From positions 1-5,501 of the forward strand of contig QGUP01000156.1 of assembly GCA_003242505.1 (NCBI GenBank): a DNA stretch of 5,501 nt, given 5' to 3'. Source of the DNA: Bacillota bacterium (lineage in GTDB: Bacteria > Bacillota > Sulfobacillia > Symbiobacteriales > ZC4RG38). The position numbers were made by a program, and so were the translations under genes. Shown piece after piece: positions 1 to 5,223 of the stretch (positions are counted from its first letter, which is position 1; each line of letters opens with the position of its first letter). The notes beneath the pieces are model-generated. The model searched no databases and was not told the origin of the DNA. It saw only the letters and a list, made by a program, of their open reading frames with translations.

Positions 1-14
1 CCCCCCCCCCCCCC
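1..14. repeat. Homopolymer of at least 14 C (poly-G on the polA coding strand)
   Basis: The first 14 bases are all C, encoding four consecutive Gly GGG codons of polA on the minus strand. The run may continue beyond the window. It is a potential slippage site and also a place where sequencing or assembly often fails, so its exact length should not be trusted. Confidence 0.85.
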
Positions 15-1109
15 GGCCGCCACCCCCGCCACAGGCGCCCGGGCCCCCCCCGGGCCCGCCCCCGGCGTGAAGCCGGGGAGGGCCAGCCCGACGGCGCCGC
101 CCGGCCCACCCCCCCCCGCCGTCGCCCCGCCGGGTCCGCCGGCACCCTCCGCCCCGGCCGCGCCAGTGCCGAGACCGGCCCCGGCGCCGGCCGCTGCCCC
201 GAGGGCCGGGGCTTCCGGCCCGCCTCCGGGCGGTGTCACCAGGGGCAGGAGGGAGCGGAACTCCAGCTCCCGGAAGAGCCGGCCGGCCGCCTCGTAGTCC
301 GGCGGCTGCACCCGGAGGTCATCCAGGGTGACTTGGACCGGGGCCTCGCAGTCGATGGTCGCCAGCCGCTTGGAGAGCCGGGCGTCGTCCGCGTGGGCCC
401 GCAGCCGCTCCTGGAGCTTGGCCCCGGAGACCTTGTCCACCTGCTCCAGCACCGCCTCCAGGGAGCCGAACTGCTGAAGGAGCTTCACCGCCGTCTTCTC
501 TCCGACCCCCGGCACTCCGGGGATGTTGTCGGAGGCGTCGCCCATCAGCCCCTTGAGGTCGACGATCTGGGCCGGCGTGACGCCGTAGACCTCCTGCACC
601 TTCTCCGGGGTGAAGCGGACCACGTCCGTCACCCCCTTGCGGGTGAGGAGCACCGTCACCCGGTCGGTGACGAGCTGCAGGGCGTCCCGGTCGCCGGTGA
701 CCACCACCACGGCCATGCCGGCGGCCGCGGCCCGGCGGGAGAGGGTGCCGATGATGTCGTCGGCCTCGTACCGCTCGCACTCGACGCAGGGGACCCGCAG
801 GGCGGCAAGGGCCTGCCGGAGAACGGGCAACTGCACCTTGAAGTCGTCGGGGGCCTCGGGGCGGCCCGCCTTGTAGGCCTCGTACCACTCGTCCCGGAAG
901 GTGGGGCCGGGCAGGTCGAAGGCCACCGCCAGGTGGGTGGGCTTCTCCTCGTCCAGGACCTTGTAGAGCATCCGCAAGAAGCCGAAGACGGCCCCGGTGG
1001 GCTGGCCACCGGAGGTGCGGAGTTCCATGTGGGAGAAGTACGCCCGGTAGGCCAGGCTGTTGCCGTCGATCAGGACCAGCTTCTCTAGTCCGGATTCCGC
1101 CTTGGACAC
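1..1109 (-). CDS. polA: DNA polymerase I, N-terminal part (5'-nuclease domain plus linker), runs off the left edge
   Basis: DNA polymerase I fills gaps in repair and removes RNA primers from Okazaki fragments; the part seen here is its 5'-3' flap nuclease. Translating from GTG 1109 gives 369 codons with no stop. Visible motifs are LVLIDGNSLAYRAYF (residues 11-25, metal ligand D15), YEADDIIGT (114-122, acidic D117/D118), VTGDRDALQLV (137-147, D140/D142) and LMGDASDNIPGVPGVGEKTA (188-207, D191/D194, helix-hairpin-helix DNA binding). These match the acidic metal-binding set of the family. From about residue 292 to the edge it becomes Gly/Ala/Pro low complexity where the proofreading-like domain should follow; that and the polymerase domain lie outside. 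Start: GTG 1109 has GGTGA just upstream and gives the usual short N-terminus. GTG 1118, GTG 1127 and ATG 1163 are in frame and possible. Identity is very secure; the start is less so. Confidence 0.95.
   Translation of the reverse strand, partial: MSKAESGLEKLVLIDGNSLAYRAYFSHMELRTSGGQPTGAVFGFLRMLYKVLDEEKPTHLAVAFDLPGPTFRDEWYEAYKAGRPEAPDDFKVQLPVLRQALAALRVPCVECERYEADDIIGTLSRRAAAAGMAVVVVTGDRDALQLVTDRVTVLLTRKGVTDVVRFTPEKVQEVYGVTPAQIVDLKGLMGDASDNIPGVPGVGEKTAVKLLQQFGSLEAVLEQVDKVSGAKLQERLRAHADDARLSKRLATIDCEAPVQVTLDDLRVQPPDYEAAGRLFRELEFRSLLPLVTPPGGGPEAPALGAAAGAGAGLGTGAAGAEGAGGPGGATAGGGGPGGAVGLALPGFTPGAGPGGARAPVAGVAAGGGG
4..236 (-). other. Low-complexity Gly/Ala/Pro linker coding segment in polA
   Basis: Codons for roughly residues 292-369 of the polymerase encode almost only Gly, Ala and Pro with a few Leu, Val, Thr and Glu, directly after the last 5'-nuclease helix (sequence FRELEFRSLLPLV). 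It continues past the window edge. The linker between the 5'-nuclease and the 3'-5' exonuclease-like domain is normally short in this family, so this is an expanded, probably flexible hinge. The frame stays open, so it reads as coding rather than decayed. Confidence 0.7.
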
Positions 1110-1238
1110 ACCGCTCACCCCGGTCACTGTGCCGCTAGGGTCACCGAGCCATCCCTGTGCCATTCGCCGCCCACCGCACGCTTCCCTGCCGGCGGGACCA
1201 AGCATCCCGGTGCTCGGGGCTTACAAGGCAACAGTTCA

Positions 1239-1260
1239 CCCCCGGCCCGCTGGCCGGGGG
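1239..1260 (-). terminator. Perfect 9-bp GC hairpin between the SIMPL gene and polA
   Basis: Arms CCCCCGGCC (1239-1247) and GGCCGGGGG (1252-1260) pair perfectly around a CGCT loop. It lies about 80 nt past the end of the SIMPL gene and ahead of polA. On the minus strand the sequence after the stem is GTGAACTGTTGCC, with no real U-run, so it is only a candidate intrinsic terminator or transcript-end stabiliser. A role in the polA leader is also possible. Confidence 0.45.
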
Positions 1261-1305
1261 TTCGAGGGGACGCATTCTCGGGGGTGCAAACGCGAACCGT
1301 TATGG

Positions 1306-1324
1306 CCCCGGGGAAGTCCCGGGG
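1306..1324 (-). terminator. 7-bp GC hairpin just downstream of the SIMPL gene
   Basis: CCCCGGG (1306-1312) pairs with CCCGGGG (1318-1324) across a 5-nt loop, starting about 15 nt after the SIMPL stop codon. The position suits a terminator for the sigma operon, but no U-tract follows on the minus strand (CCATAACGGTT). Confidence 0.35.
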
Positions 1325-1338
1325 GGTCCAGGGAAGCC

Positions 1339-2013
1339 TCAGGGCCGGTAGGCGAACGTGGCCCGGACCCGGGCCCGGATCGGCACCCGGTCGGCGGTGC
1401 CCTCCTCCACCGTCACCTCGACCTCTGCCTCGGGCATGGCTTCCAGCCGATCCGGGTCGACGCCGGCGAGCATCGCCGCCCGCTCCCGGGCCGCCGCCAG
1501 GGCCCGCTCCACCGCGGTCCGCTCCTCCCGGTGGAAGCCTTCCCGCCGGTAGACCGCGCCCTCATACTCGCACCGGGCCCCGAGTCCCATCACCGTGGCC
1601 ACCACCGCGTCGACCCGGTCCGGGTCGCTGAGCCGCACCTGCAGGGTAGCGGTACTGACAAAGAGAGCGGAGCCGTCGGGGGTCGCCACGTCCGTCTCCC
1701 GGCGGATCCCCCGGCCGGTCACCCGCACCGACTCCCGGGGCACCAGGTGCCTCAGCTCCTCGGCGATCCGGGTCACCGTCACCTGCAGATCGCTCTCCGC
1801 CGCGGCGACATCGGCCCCCTGGCCCCGCACCCGAAAGGTCACTTCCGCCACATCCGGCGGCGCCCAGACGACCGCTTCCCCGGTAGCCGTAACCCTGGCG
1901 GCGGTGCCCCTCTCCGCCGGGACCAGACCCGCCGGCGGCCTGGCGGTCAGCAGAAGGGCAAAGGCCACAGTCGCCAGGAAAACGGCCAGGATGCCAAATG
2001 GATACGGCTTCAA
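1339..2013 (-). CDS. Exported SIMPL/DUF541 domain protein
   Basis: A 224-residue protein. Residues 1-24 (MKPYP followed by a Val/Ala/Leu-rich stretch) form a signal peptide or N-terminal anchor; there is no lipobox Cys. From about residue 40 to the end it reads as a SIMPL (DUF541) domain: VTATGEAVVWAPPDVAEV (41-58) is the family's opening signature, followed by the long helix AAAESDLQVTVTRIAEEL, a central VTGRGIRRET strand region and a closing helix ERALAAARERAAMLAGV before the final strands. Proteins of this family are cell-surface or periplasmic, and several have been linked to oxidative or envelope stress, but no enzymatic activity is established. The start is TTG; it is the first NTG codon after the upstream stop in this frame, and the hydrophobic N-terminus supports it, although its ribosome site is weak. 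It follows the anti-sigma gene by 36 nt in the same direction and frame, so it is probably a target or accessory of the sigma system. Family assignment is from motif recognition only. Confidence 0.85.
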   Translation of the reverse strand: MKPYPFGILAVFLATVAFALLLTARPPAGLVPAERGTAARVTATGEAVVWAPPDVAEVTFRVRGQGADVAAAESDLQVTVTRIAEELRHLVPRESVRVTGRGIRRETDVATPDGSALFVSTATLQVRLSDPDRVDAVVATVMGLGARCEYEGAVYRREGFHREERTAVERALAAARERAAMLAGVDPDRLEAMPEAEVEVTVEEGTADRVPIRARVRATFAYRP

Positions 2014-2049
2014 TGCCGCTCGCCACTCCCTGCCCGGAGCGATCCCGTG

Positions 2050-3390
2050 CTACTCCCCGGAGGTCGTCCGGGGCCCCTCGACGGTCAGGACGATCCAGGC
2101 CTGCTCCGCCCGTTGCCGCATCTGGGCCAGTTCCTGTTCGAGGATTGGGATAGCCTGCCGGACCCGCTCGATGTCCGTCTTCAGGGACTGCCGGTTCAGG
2201 TCAGACAGCCCGGGATCCTGGAGTTCCCGCTCCTTCTCCTCCAGCCAGCTCCGCTTCGCTGCCAGGTCCGCAGCCTTGGCTTCGTAGTCGGCCGCCAGGG
2301 AGAGAACCTCCGGCTGGGAGCGCTGCACCGGTTCTCCCAGGGTCTCGAGGGCGGCGAGCACCGCGTCCGCCTGGCCCCTGGGCACGGCAAAGGTGTAGGA
2401 AACCGCCACGGACCGGTCGCTCACCGTGGTCACCGCGGGGTCGCCGATGCGCCGGGCCTCAGGGAAAGCCGCCAGCACCTGGGCCAAGCGGGCCTCGAGC
2501 CCGGGGCCCAGGGGTGCCCGGATGCGGGTCCGATAGGTCACCGCTTCAAGGGGCGCCGGGGCGGGCTGCCCGGCCTCAGGCTGGCCCTCACCCGAGGTGG
2601 CGGTCACAACGCTCCCGTTACCGGGCGCGCTGCCATCGCCGATGCGCGACGGCCCCACCGGAACGGTGCCCGAAGAGCCGGTCTCGGCCTGGCCTCCGGC
2701 AGGGCGGGAAGCGCCGCCCGGGTTCGGCTGTCCGGGCTGCTGGCCCGGCTGGTCTCCGGGAGCCTTCTGCCCGGGGCTCCCGTCGGTTGCCGCCCCAGGT
2801 CCGCCGTCCCCGGAACCCGGGGCAACACTGCCCTGGCCGGGGTTTGCCAAGCCGGCGCTACCGTCTTCCCGGGCCAGGCCGCCGGGAGCCCCGTCCAGGC
2901 CGCCGGGAGCCCCGGTCTCAGATTGCCACGGCCTCTGGAGCCCGGACGACCTGCCGTGGAGGGCCACCGGTCCCTGCGCCGGGGACGCCGGCGTGGCCAC
3001 GGGGGCCCTGGCACCGGGGTCCCCTGCCGGTGGCCGGGCAGCGCCCGGGCCGATGAGCAAAGTGAACCCCGCCGCCACAGCCGCCGCGGCCGCTGCGGGC
3101 AGCCCCCAGCGGCGCCAGCGGGGGGCCACCGGGGTCAGGGCCTTCCGGGCAAGGGGCGGCGGGAGTTGCAGGAGCCGGGAGCGCAACTGTGACCGGAAGT
3201 CGGAGGGAACCGGAACCTCCGTTTCCCGGGCCACCTGACGGAGAAGGGCGACGAGGTCGCGCAACTGGGCCTCCTCCGCGGCGCAGGCAGGGCACCGCTG
3301 GAGGTGGCTGCGCACCTGATGGAAGGACAGTTCGTCCAGTTCTCCGTCGATGTACCCGGACAGGCGCTCCCTGACGCCCTCACAGTTCAT
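2050..3390 (-). CDS. Membrane anti-sigma factor: zinc-finger (ZAS) domain, one TM, extracytoplasmic DUF4349-like domain
   Basis: A 446-residue protein that should hold the neighbouring ECF sigma factor inactive at the membrane. Residues 1-45 are a ZAS/zf-HC2 domain: C3, then H29-x3-C33-x2-C36, the zinc ligands of RsiW/RsrA-type anti-sigma factors. Basic residues RWRRW (91-95) precede one membrane span (about 96-114), giving an inside N-terminus. Residues 115-283 are a Pro/Gly/Ala/Gln/Ser-rich linker with almost no predicted structure. Residues 284-446 form a folded domain: a strand/helix half resembling DUF4349 (LEARLAQVLAAF and VSYTFAVPRGQADAVLAAL) followed by a long coiled coil (about 365-430) ending in a hydrophobic strand AWIVLTVEG. 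Known RsiW proteins are about 200 residues, so the ectodomain is a large addition. The ATG start has AGGAGG 10 nt upstream and overlaps the sigma stop by 11 nt, implying translational coupling. The DUF4349 likeness is by eye and less certain than the ZAS domain. Confidence 0.88.
   Translation of the reverse strand: MNCEGVRERLSGYIDGELDELSFHQVRSHLQRCPACAAEEAQLRDLVALLRQVARETEVPVPSDFRSQLRSRLLQLPPPLARKALTPVAPRWRRWGLPAAAAAAVAAGFTLLIGPGAARPPAGDPGARAPVATPASPAQGPVALHGRSSGLQRPWQSETGAPGGLDGAPGGLAREDGSAGLANPGQGSVAPGSGDGGPGAATDGSPGQKAPGDQPGQQPGQPNPGGASRPAGGQAETGSSGTVPVGPSRIGDGSAPGNGSVVTATSGEGQPEAGQPAPAPLEAVTYRTRIRAPLGPGLEARLAQVLAAFPEARRIGDPAVTTVSDRSVAVSYTFAVPRGQADAVLAALETLGEPVQRSQPEVLSLAADYEAKAADLAAKRSWLEEKERELQDPGLSDLNRQSLKTDIERVRQAIPILEQELAQMRQRAEQAWIVLTVEGPRTTSGE
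2874..2915 (-). repeat. Two tandem copies of a 21-bp unit in the anti-sigma linker
   Basis: CCAGGCCGCCGGGAGCCCCG at 2874-2893 recurs at 2895-2914, a period of 21 nt, so the reading frame is kept. It encodes the repeated APGGL in the disordered linker and is a likely site of length variation between strains. Confidence 0.7.
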
Positions 3391-4009
3391 TTCCGTGTCG
3401 CCTCCTGGAGTTATAGACGACCCGGGACTGCAAAAGTTCCAGTTCCCTTGCCAGCTTTTCTTTGAGGGCGTTCCGGGCTCTGTTAATCCGGCTCTTGACT
3501 GTGCCCAGGGAGAGGTTGAGCAGCTCCGCGATATCCTGATACGACAAGTCCTGAAAATCCCGGAGGATGAGGATCTGCCGGTGGTCCTCGTCCAGAGTCG
3601 CCAGGGTCTCCCGCACCAGCCGCTGCAATTCGACCCGCTCCAGGGCCTGGTCGGGGCCCTCCCCCTCGTCGGCGTACTGCCGGACCATCTCGCCGTCCTC
3701 GTTCTCCACGGTCACTTCCAGGGAGACCGTGCGCTGCCGCTGCCGCCGGCGCAGTTCGTCCCGGCAAGCGTTGGCCACGATCCGGTACAGCCAGGTGGCA
3801 AACGAGGAGTCACCGCGGAAGTCGCCCAGGGACTGGTAAACCCGGACAAAGGCTTCCTGAGCCAGGTCGCTGGCATCCTCGGGATTCCCGGTCAGGCGGT
3901 AGGCCAGGTTGTAGACCTTCCGCTCATACTGGACAATCAGGGCCTCGAAGGCATCCACGTCCCCCTGCCGGGCCCGCTCGACCAGCTTGGCCTCTTCCGA
4001 CGGCGACAC
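3380..4009 (-). CDS. ECF-family RNA polymerase sigma factor, SigW/RpoE-like
   Basis: A 209-residue group 4 sigma factor that directs RNA polymerase to stress promoters. Region 2 spans about residues 9-90: DAFEALIVQYERKVYNLAYR, then DASDLAQEAFVRVYQSL (core binding, residues 45-61) and FRGDSSFATWLYRIVANACRDELRRR (-10 recognition, 64-89). An acidic linker (98-120) leads to region 4 (124-190) with LDEDHRQILILRDFQDLSYQDIAELL and the helix-turn-helix LSLGTVKSRINRARNALKEKL. Its 3' end overlaps the anti-sigma gene, as expected for a sigma/anti-sigma pair. The start is ambiguous. GTG 4009 (VSPSEEAKLVERA) gives the standard family N-terminus, with GGGGGGAG upstream. GTG 4021 is close behind. A TTG at 4081 would give 233 residues, but its first bases TTGACA look like a -35 box, and the added N-terminus contains no family motif. 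Function is secure; which stress it senses is unknown. Confidence 0.93.
   Translation of the reverse strand: MSPSEEAKLVERARQGDVDAFEALIVQYERKVYNLAYRLTGNPEDASDLAQEAFVRVYQSLGDFRGDSSFATWLYRIVANACRDELRRRQRQRTVSLEVTVENEDGEMVRQYADEGEGPDQALERVELQRLVRETLATLDEDHRQILILRDFQDLSYQDIAELLNLSLGTVKSRINRARNALKEKLARELELLQSRVVYNSRRRHGNEL
3401..3406 (-). promoter_or_regulatory. Ribosome binding site of the anti-sigma gene, inside the sigma gene
   Basis: AGGAGG on the minus strand lies 10 nt before ATG 3390 and within the last codons of the sigma gene. With the 11-nt overlap ATGAACTGTGA, it fixes the anti-sigma start and lets ribosomes finishing the sigma factor start the anti-sigma factor. Confidence 0.8.
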
Positions 4010-4054
4010 TGCGCTGCTCACTCCCCCCACACAGGAGGCCAGTCTCTCCGAATG

Positions 4055-4081
4055 ATTATGCGAACGAATCGGGCATGTCAA
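4055..4081 (-). promoter_or_regulatory. Sigma-70-type promoter of the sigma/anti-sigma operon
   Basis: On the minus strand a perfect -35 box TTGACA (4081-4076) is followed after 15 nt by CATAAT (4060-4055), five of six matches to TATAAT. The spacer is short (17 is ideal). Transcription would start near 4048, leaving a leader of about 27-39 nt before GTG 4021 or GTG 4009. I did not find a convincing ECF-type autoregulatory promoter (for example TGAAAC-N16-CGTA) upstream. Confidence 0.6.
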
Positions 4082-4152
4082 TCCCCTTACGTGCCGGTCC
4101 CCCCTGCCCCCCGACTTTACATTTCAGTTCGGTCCCCAGAAGATAAATCCCT

Positions 4153-4187
4153 GCGGCCGGCAGCCCCGGAAAACGGGTTCCGGCCGC
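4153..4187. repeat. Nested inverted repeat between divergent promoters
   Basis: Outer arms GCGGCCGG (4153-4160) and CCGGCCGC (4180-4187) pair perfectly; inside them CCCG (4165-4168) pairs with CGGG (4174-4177) around GAAAA. It sits about 70 nt upstream of the sigma promoter and 70 nt upstream of the tRNA promoter. It may be an operator, or a terminator remnant without a U-tract; its function is unknown. Confidence 0.5.
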
Positions 4188-4256
4188 CGACATGGCCTGC
4201 CTTTCCATTATCTATTCGTATACCAAAGACAGGCTTGTGGGGGTGCCGGGAGACCG

Positions 4257-4285
4257 TTGCCACCAGCCTCCGCCTATGGTACTAT
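4257..4285 (+). promoter_or_regulatory. Promoter of tRNA-Leu
   Basis: TTGCCA (4257-4262) and TACTAT (4280-4285) are separated by exactly 17 nt, a good housekeeping sigma promoter. The predicted start at about 4292 leaves a leader of about 7 nt before the mature tRNA 5' end. Confidence 0.75.
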
Positions 4286-4298
4286 GGAGGGTGCATTC

Positions 4299-4385
4299 GC
4301 GGGTGTGGCGGAACTGGCATTCGCGGCGGTCTCAAAAACCGCTGGGGGCAACCCCGTGTGGGTTCGAATCCCACCACCCGCACCA
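4299..4385 (+). tRNA. tRNA-Leu, anticodon CAA
   Basis: An 87-nt class II tRNA that decodes UUG. The acceptor GCGGGTG (4299-4305) pairs with CACCCGC (4375-4381), followed by discriminator A4382 and an encoded CCA (4383-4385). The D arm contains AACTGGCATT with its GG pair. The anticodon stem GCGGT/ACCGC (4326-4330 and 4338-4342) encloses the loop CTCAAAA with anticodon CAA at 4333-4335. A long variable arm GGGG-GCAA-CCCC follows, as expected for Leu, and then the T arm GTGGG-TTCGAAT-CCCAC. The A discriminator is the leucine identity base. It lies alone on the plus strand between minus-strand genes. Confidence 0.97.
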
Positions 4386-4390
4386 GACGG

Positions 4391-4420
4391 AGAACCCCGC
4401 TCGCCAAGAGCGGGGTTCTT
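4391..4420 (+). terminator. Intrinsic terminator of tRNA-Leu
   Basis: A perfect 12-bp stem, AGAACCCCGCTC (4391-4402) with GAGCGGGGTTCT (4408-4419), closes a GCCAA loop and runs into TTCTTCGCGTT. It starts 5 nt after the CCA end, making the tRNA a one-gene transcription unit. Confidence 0.9.
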
Positions 4421-4543
4421 CGCGTTCCGGCCGCGGCGCCGGGCCGGGGCGCGGCGTCCGGCGCCCGCTGCAGTGCCTGTCCATGGGCAGCAGCGCCCGG
4501 CCTTTGCCGCAGTGCCCGGCCCTATGTGCCCGGGGCAGCCCCG

Positions 4544-5065
4544 TCAGGGGGCCTCCTCGGTGACCACCCGGGACACCGGCCGGTCCGGCCTGGGGATGGC
4601 CACCATGTGGTAAGGCTGAGTGAAGGCCATGGTGGTGACGGCGCCAGGCGGCGGGCTCTGCCGGCGCACCCGCACCACCAACTGGTCCCCCTTCAGCCGG
4701 ACCCCGGTGACGGCGATGCTGTACCCTCCGGAACGGCGCTCGCCCAGGGCCACCACCACCACCGCTTCCTGCCCGAAATCGACCGCCGGGGCCGGCCGCG
4801 GCCTGGCCATCACGGCGGTGTGCCGGCGCCAGACTGCCTCCCACTCCCCGGGATCGGTCACCAGCAGCACCATCGGTTCCTTGAGCCCGGAATACTGGCC
4901 CCGCTCGAGGGTGCGCACCGCTATCTCTCCTTCCCGGGCGGCTCCTTCCCGGAGGACCGGAGCCACGGGTCTGGGCTGGTCCAGGGCGGGGCCGTGGGCG
5001 GGCGACATCCCCAGGAACAGCCCCAGAAGAAGGGCCAAAACCCGGAGAAGCGACAGCACCTGCAT
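4544..5065 (-). CDS. Exported PrcB-family (PrcB_C domain) protein
   Basis: A 173-residue protein. Residues 1-24 (MQVLSLLRVLALLLGLFLG, then SPAHG) are a clear signal peptide, so it acts outside the membrane. The mature part matches the PrcB C-terminal domain family: QYSGLKEPMVLLVTDPGEWEAVW (57-79), a strand VVVVALGERRSGGYSIAVTGV (102-122) with the characteristic G-E-R-x-x-G-G-Y-S-I motif, then LVVRVRRQSPPPGAV (129-143) and TQPYHMVAIP (149-158). PrcB is known as a partner of the dentilisin protease complex of Treponema. Most family members stand alone with unknown role, and no protease gene is next to this one. The start ATG 5065 is chosen because the signal peptide begins there and GGGGGTGGA precedes it. 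An open frame up to 5242 would add an Arg/Gly-rich extension overlapping the previous gene and is rejected. Confidence 0.83.
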   Translation of the reverse strand: MQVLSLLRVLALLLGLFLGMSPAHGPALDQPRPVAPVLREGAAREGEIAVRTLERGQYSGLKEPMVLLVTDPGEWEAVWRRHTAVMARPRPAPAVDFGQEAVVVVALGERRSGGYSIAVTGVRLKGDQLVVRVRRQSPPPGAVTTMAFTQPYHMVAIPRPDRPVSRVVTEEAP

Positions 5066-5112
5066 CGGGATCCACCCCCGCCTACTTGGACGGACCACCT
5101 TCGGGAACCGTT

Positions 5113-5145
5113 TCGGCCTGGCCTGGCGGCCACCAGGAAGGCCGA
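5113..5145 (-). repeat. Imperfect hairpin upstream of the PrcB-family gene
   Basis: TCGGCCT (5113-5119) pairs with AGGCCGA (5139-5145), and CCTGG (5122-5126) with CCAGG (5133-5137), with a small internal loop. It lies next to the stronger hairpin at 5150-5186, in the leader region of the downstream gene. Confidence 0.4.
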
Positions 5146-5149
5146 GGCA

Positions 5150-5186
5150 GGCCGGCCGAGGCTCCTCGCCCGAGCCTCGGCCGGCC
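5150..5186 (-). terminator. Perfect 15-bp hairpin after the CARDB gene
   Basis: GGCCGGCCGAGGCTC (5150-5164) and GAGCCTCGGCCGGCC (5172-5186) are perfect complements around a 7-nt loop, about 40 nt past the stop codon at 5224. The stem is very stable, but TGCCTCGGCCTTCC follows on the minus strand, so there is no true U-tract. It is probably a transcription terminator or a block to 3' decay between this gene and the PrcB-family gene. Confidence 0.6.
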
Positions 5187-5223
5187 GTTGCCCAAGGTGT
5201 GGTGTGGCGAACTCCCGCCGCCC

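Larger units (their letters stand above)
4082..4298. other. Divergent intergenic region between the sigma operon and tRNA-Leu
   Basis: There is no protein-coding gene here. It contains the less GC-rich stretch around 4203-4230 (TATCTATTCGTATACC), an inverted repeat at 4153-4187 and the tRNA promoter at its right end. The sigma operon promoter lies just inside its left border. Short open frames crossing it run through the tRNA and are not credible. Confidence 0.6.

Noticed and set aside
319..1009. Two minus-strand open frames in other frames of polA (319-888 and 656-1009)
   Set aside because: They lie in frames other than the one carrying all polA motifs and give low-complexity Arg/Gly/Pro translations.
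333..1088. Plus-strand open frame of 251 codons
   Set aside because: It is the reverse-strand shadow of the polA 5'-nuclease domain, whose catalytic motifs are clear on the minus strand.
1259..1298. GGTTCG/CGAACC inverted pair resembling a tRNA T-arm signal
   Set aside because: No acceptor, D or anticodon arms can be built around it; it looks like a chance 6-bp match.
1060..3192. Plus-strand open frame of 710 codons
   Set aside because: It is antisense to three genes with recognisable domains, its translation is Arg/Gly/Pro-rich without motifs, and such frames are expected at this GC content.
4082..4140. Possible ECF autoregulatory promoter: TGAAAT followed by CGTA on the minus strand
   Set aside because: The two elements are about 29 nt apart, against the roughly 16 nt needed for SigW-type promoters.
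4192..4563. Plus-strand open frames crossing the tRNA (4192-4563 and 4257-4613)
   Set aside because: They read straight through the tRNA-Leu gene and its terminator and have no protein-like composition.
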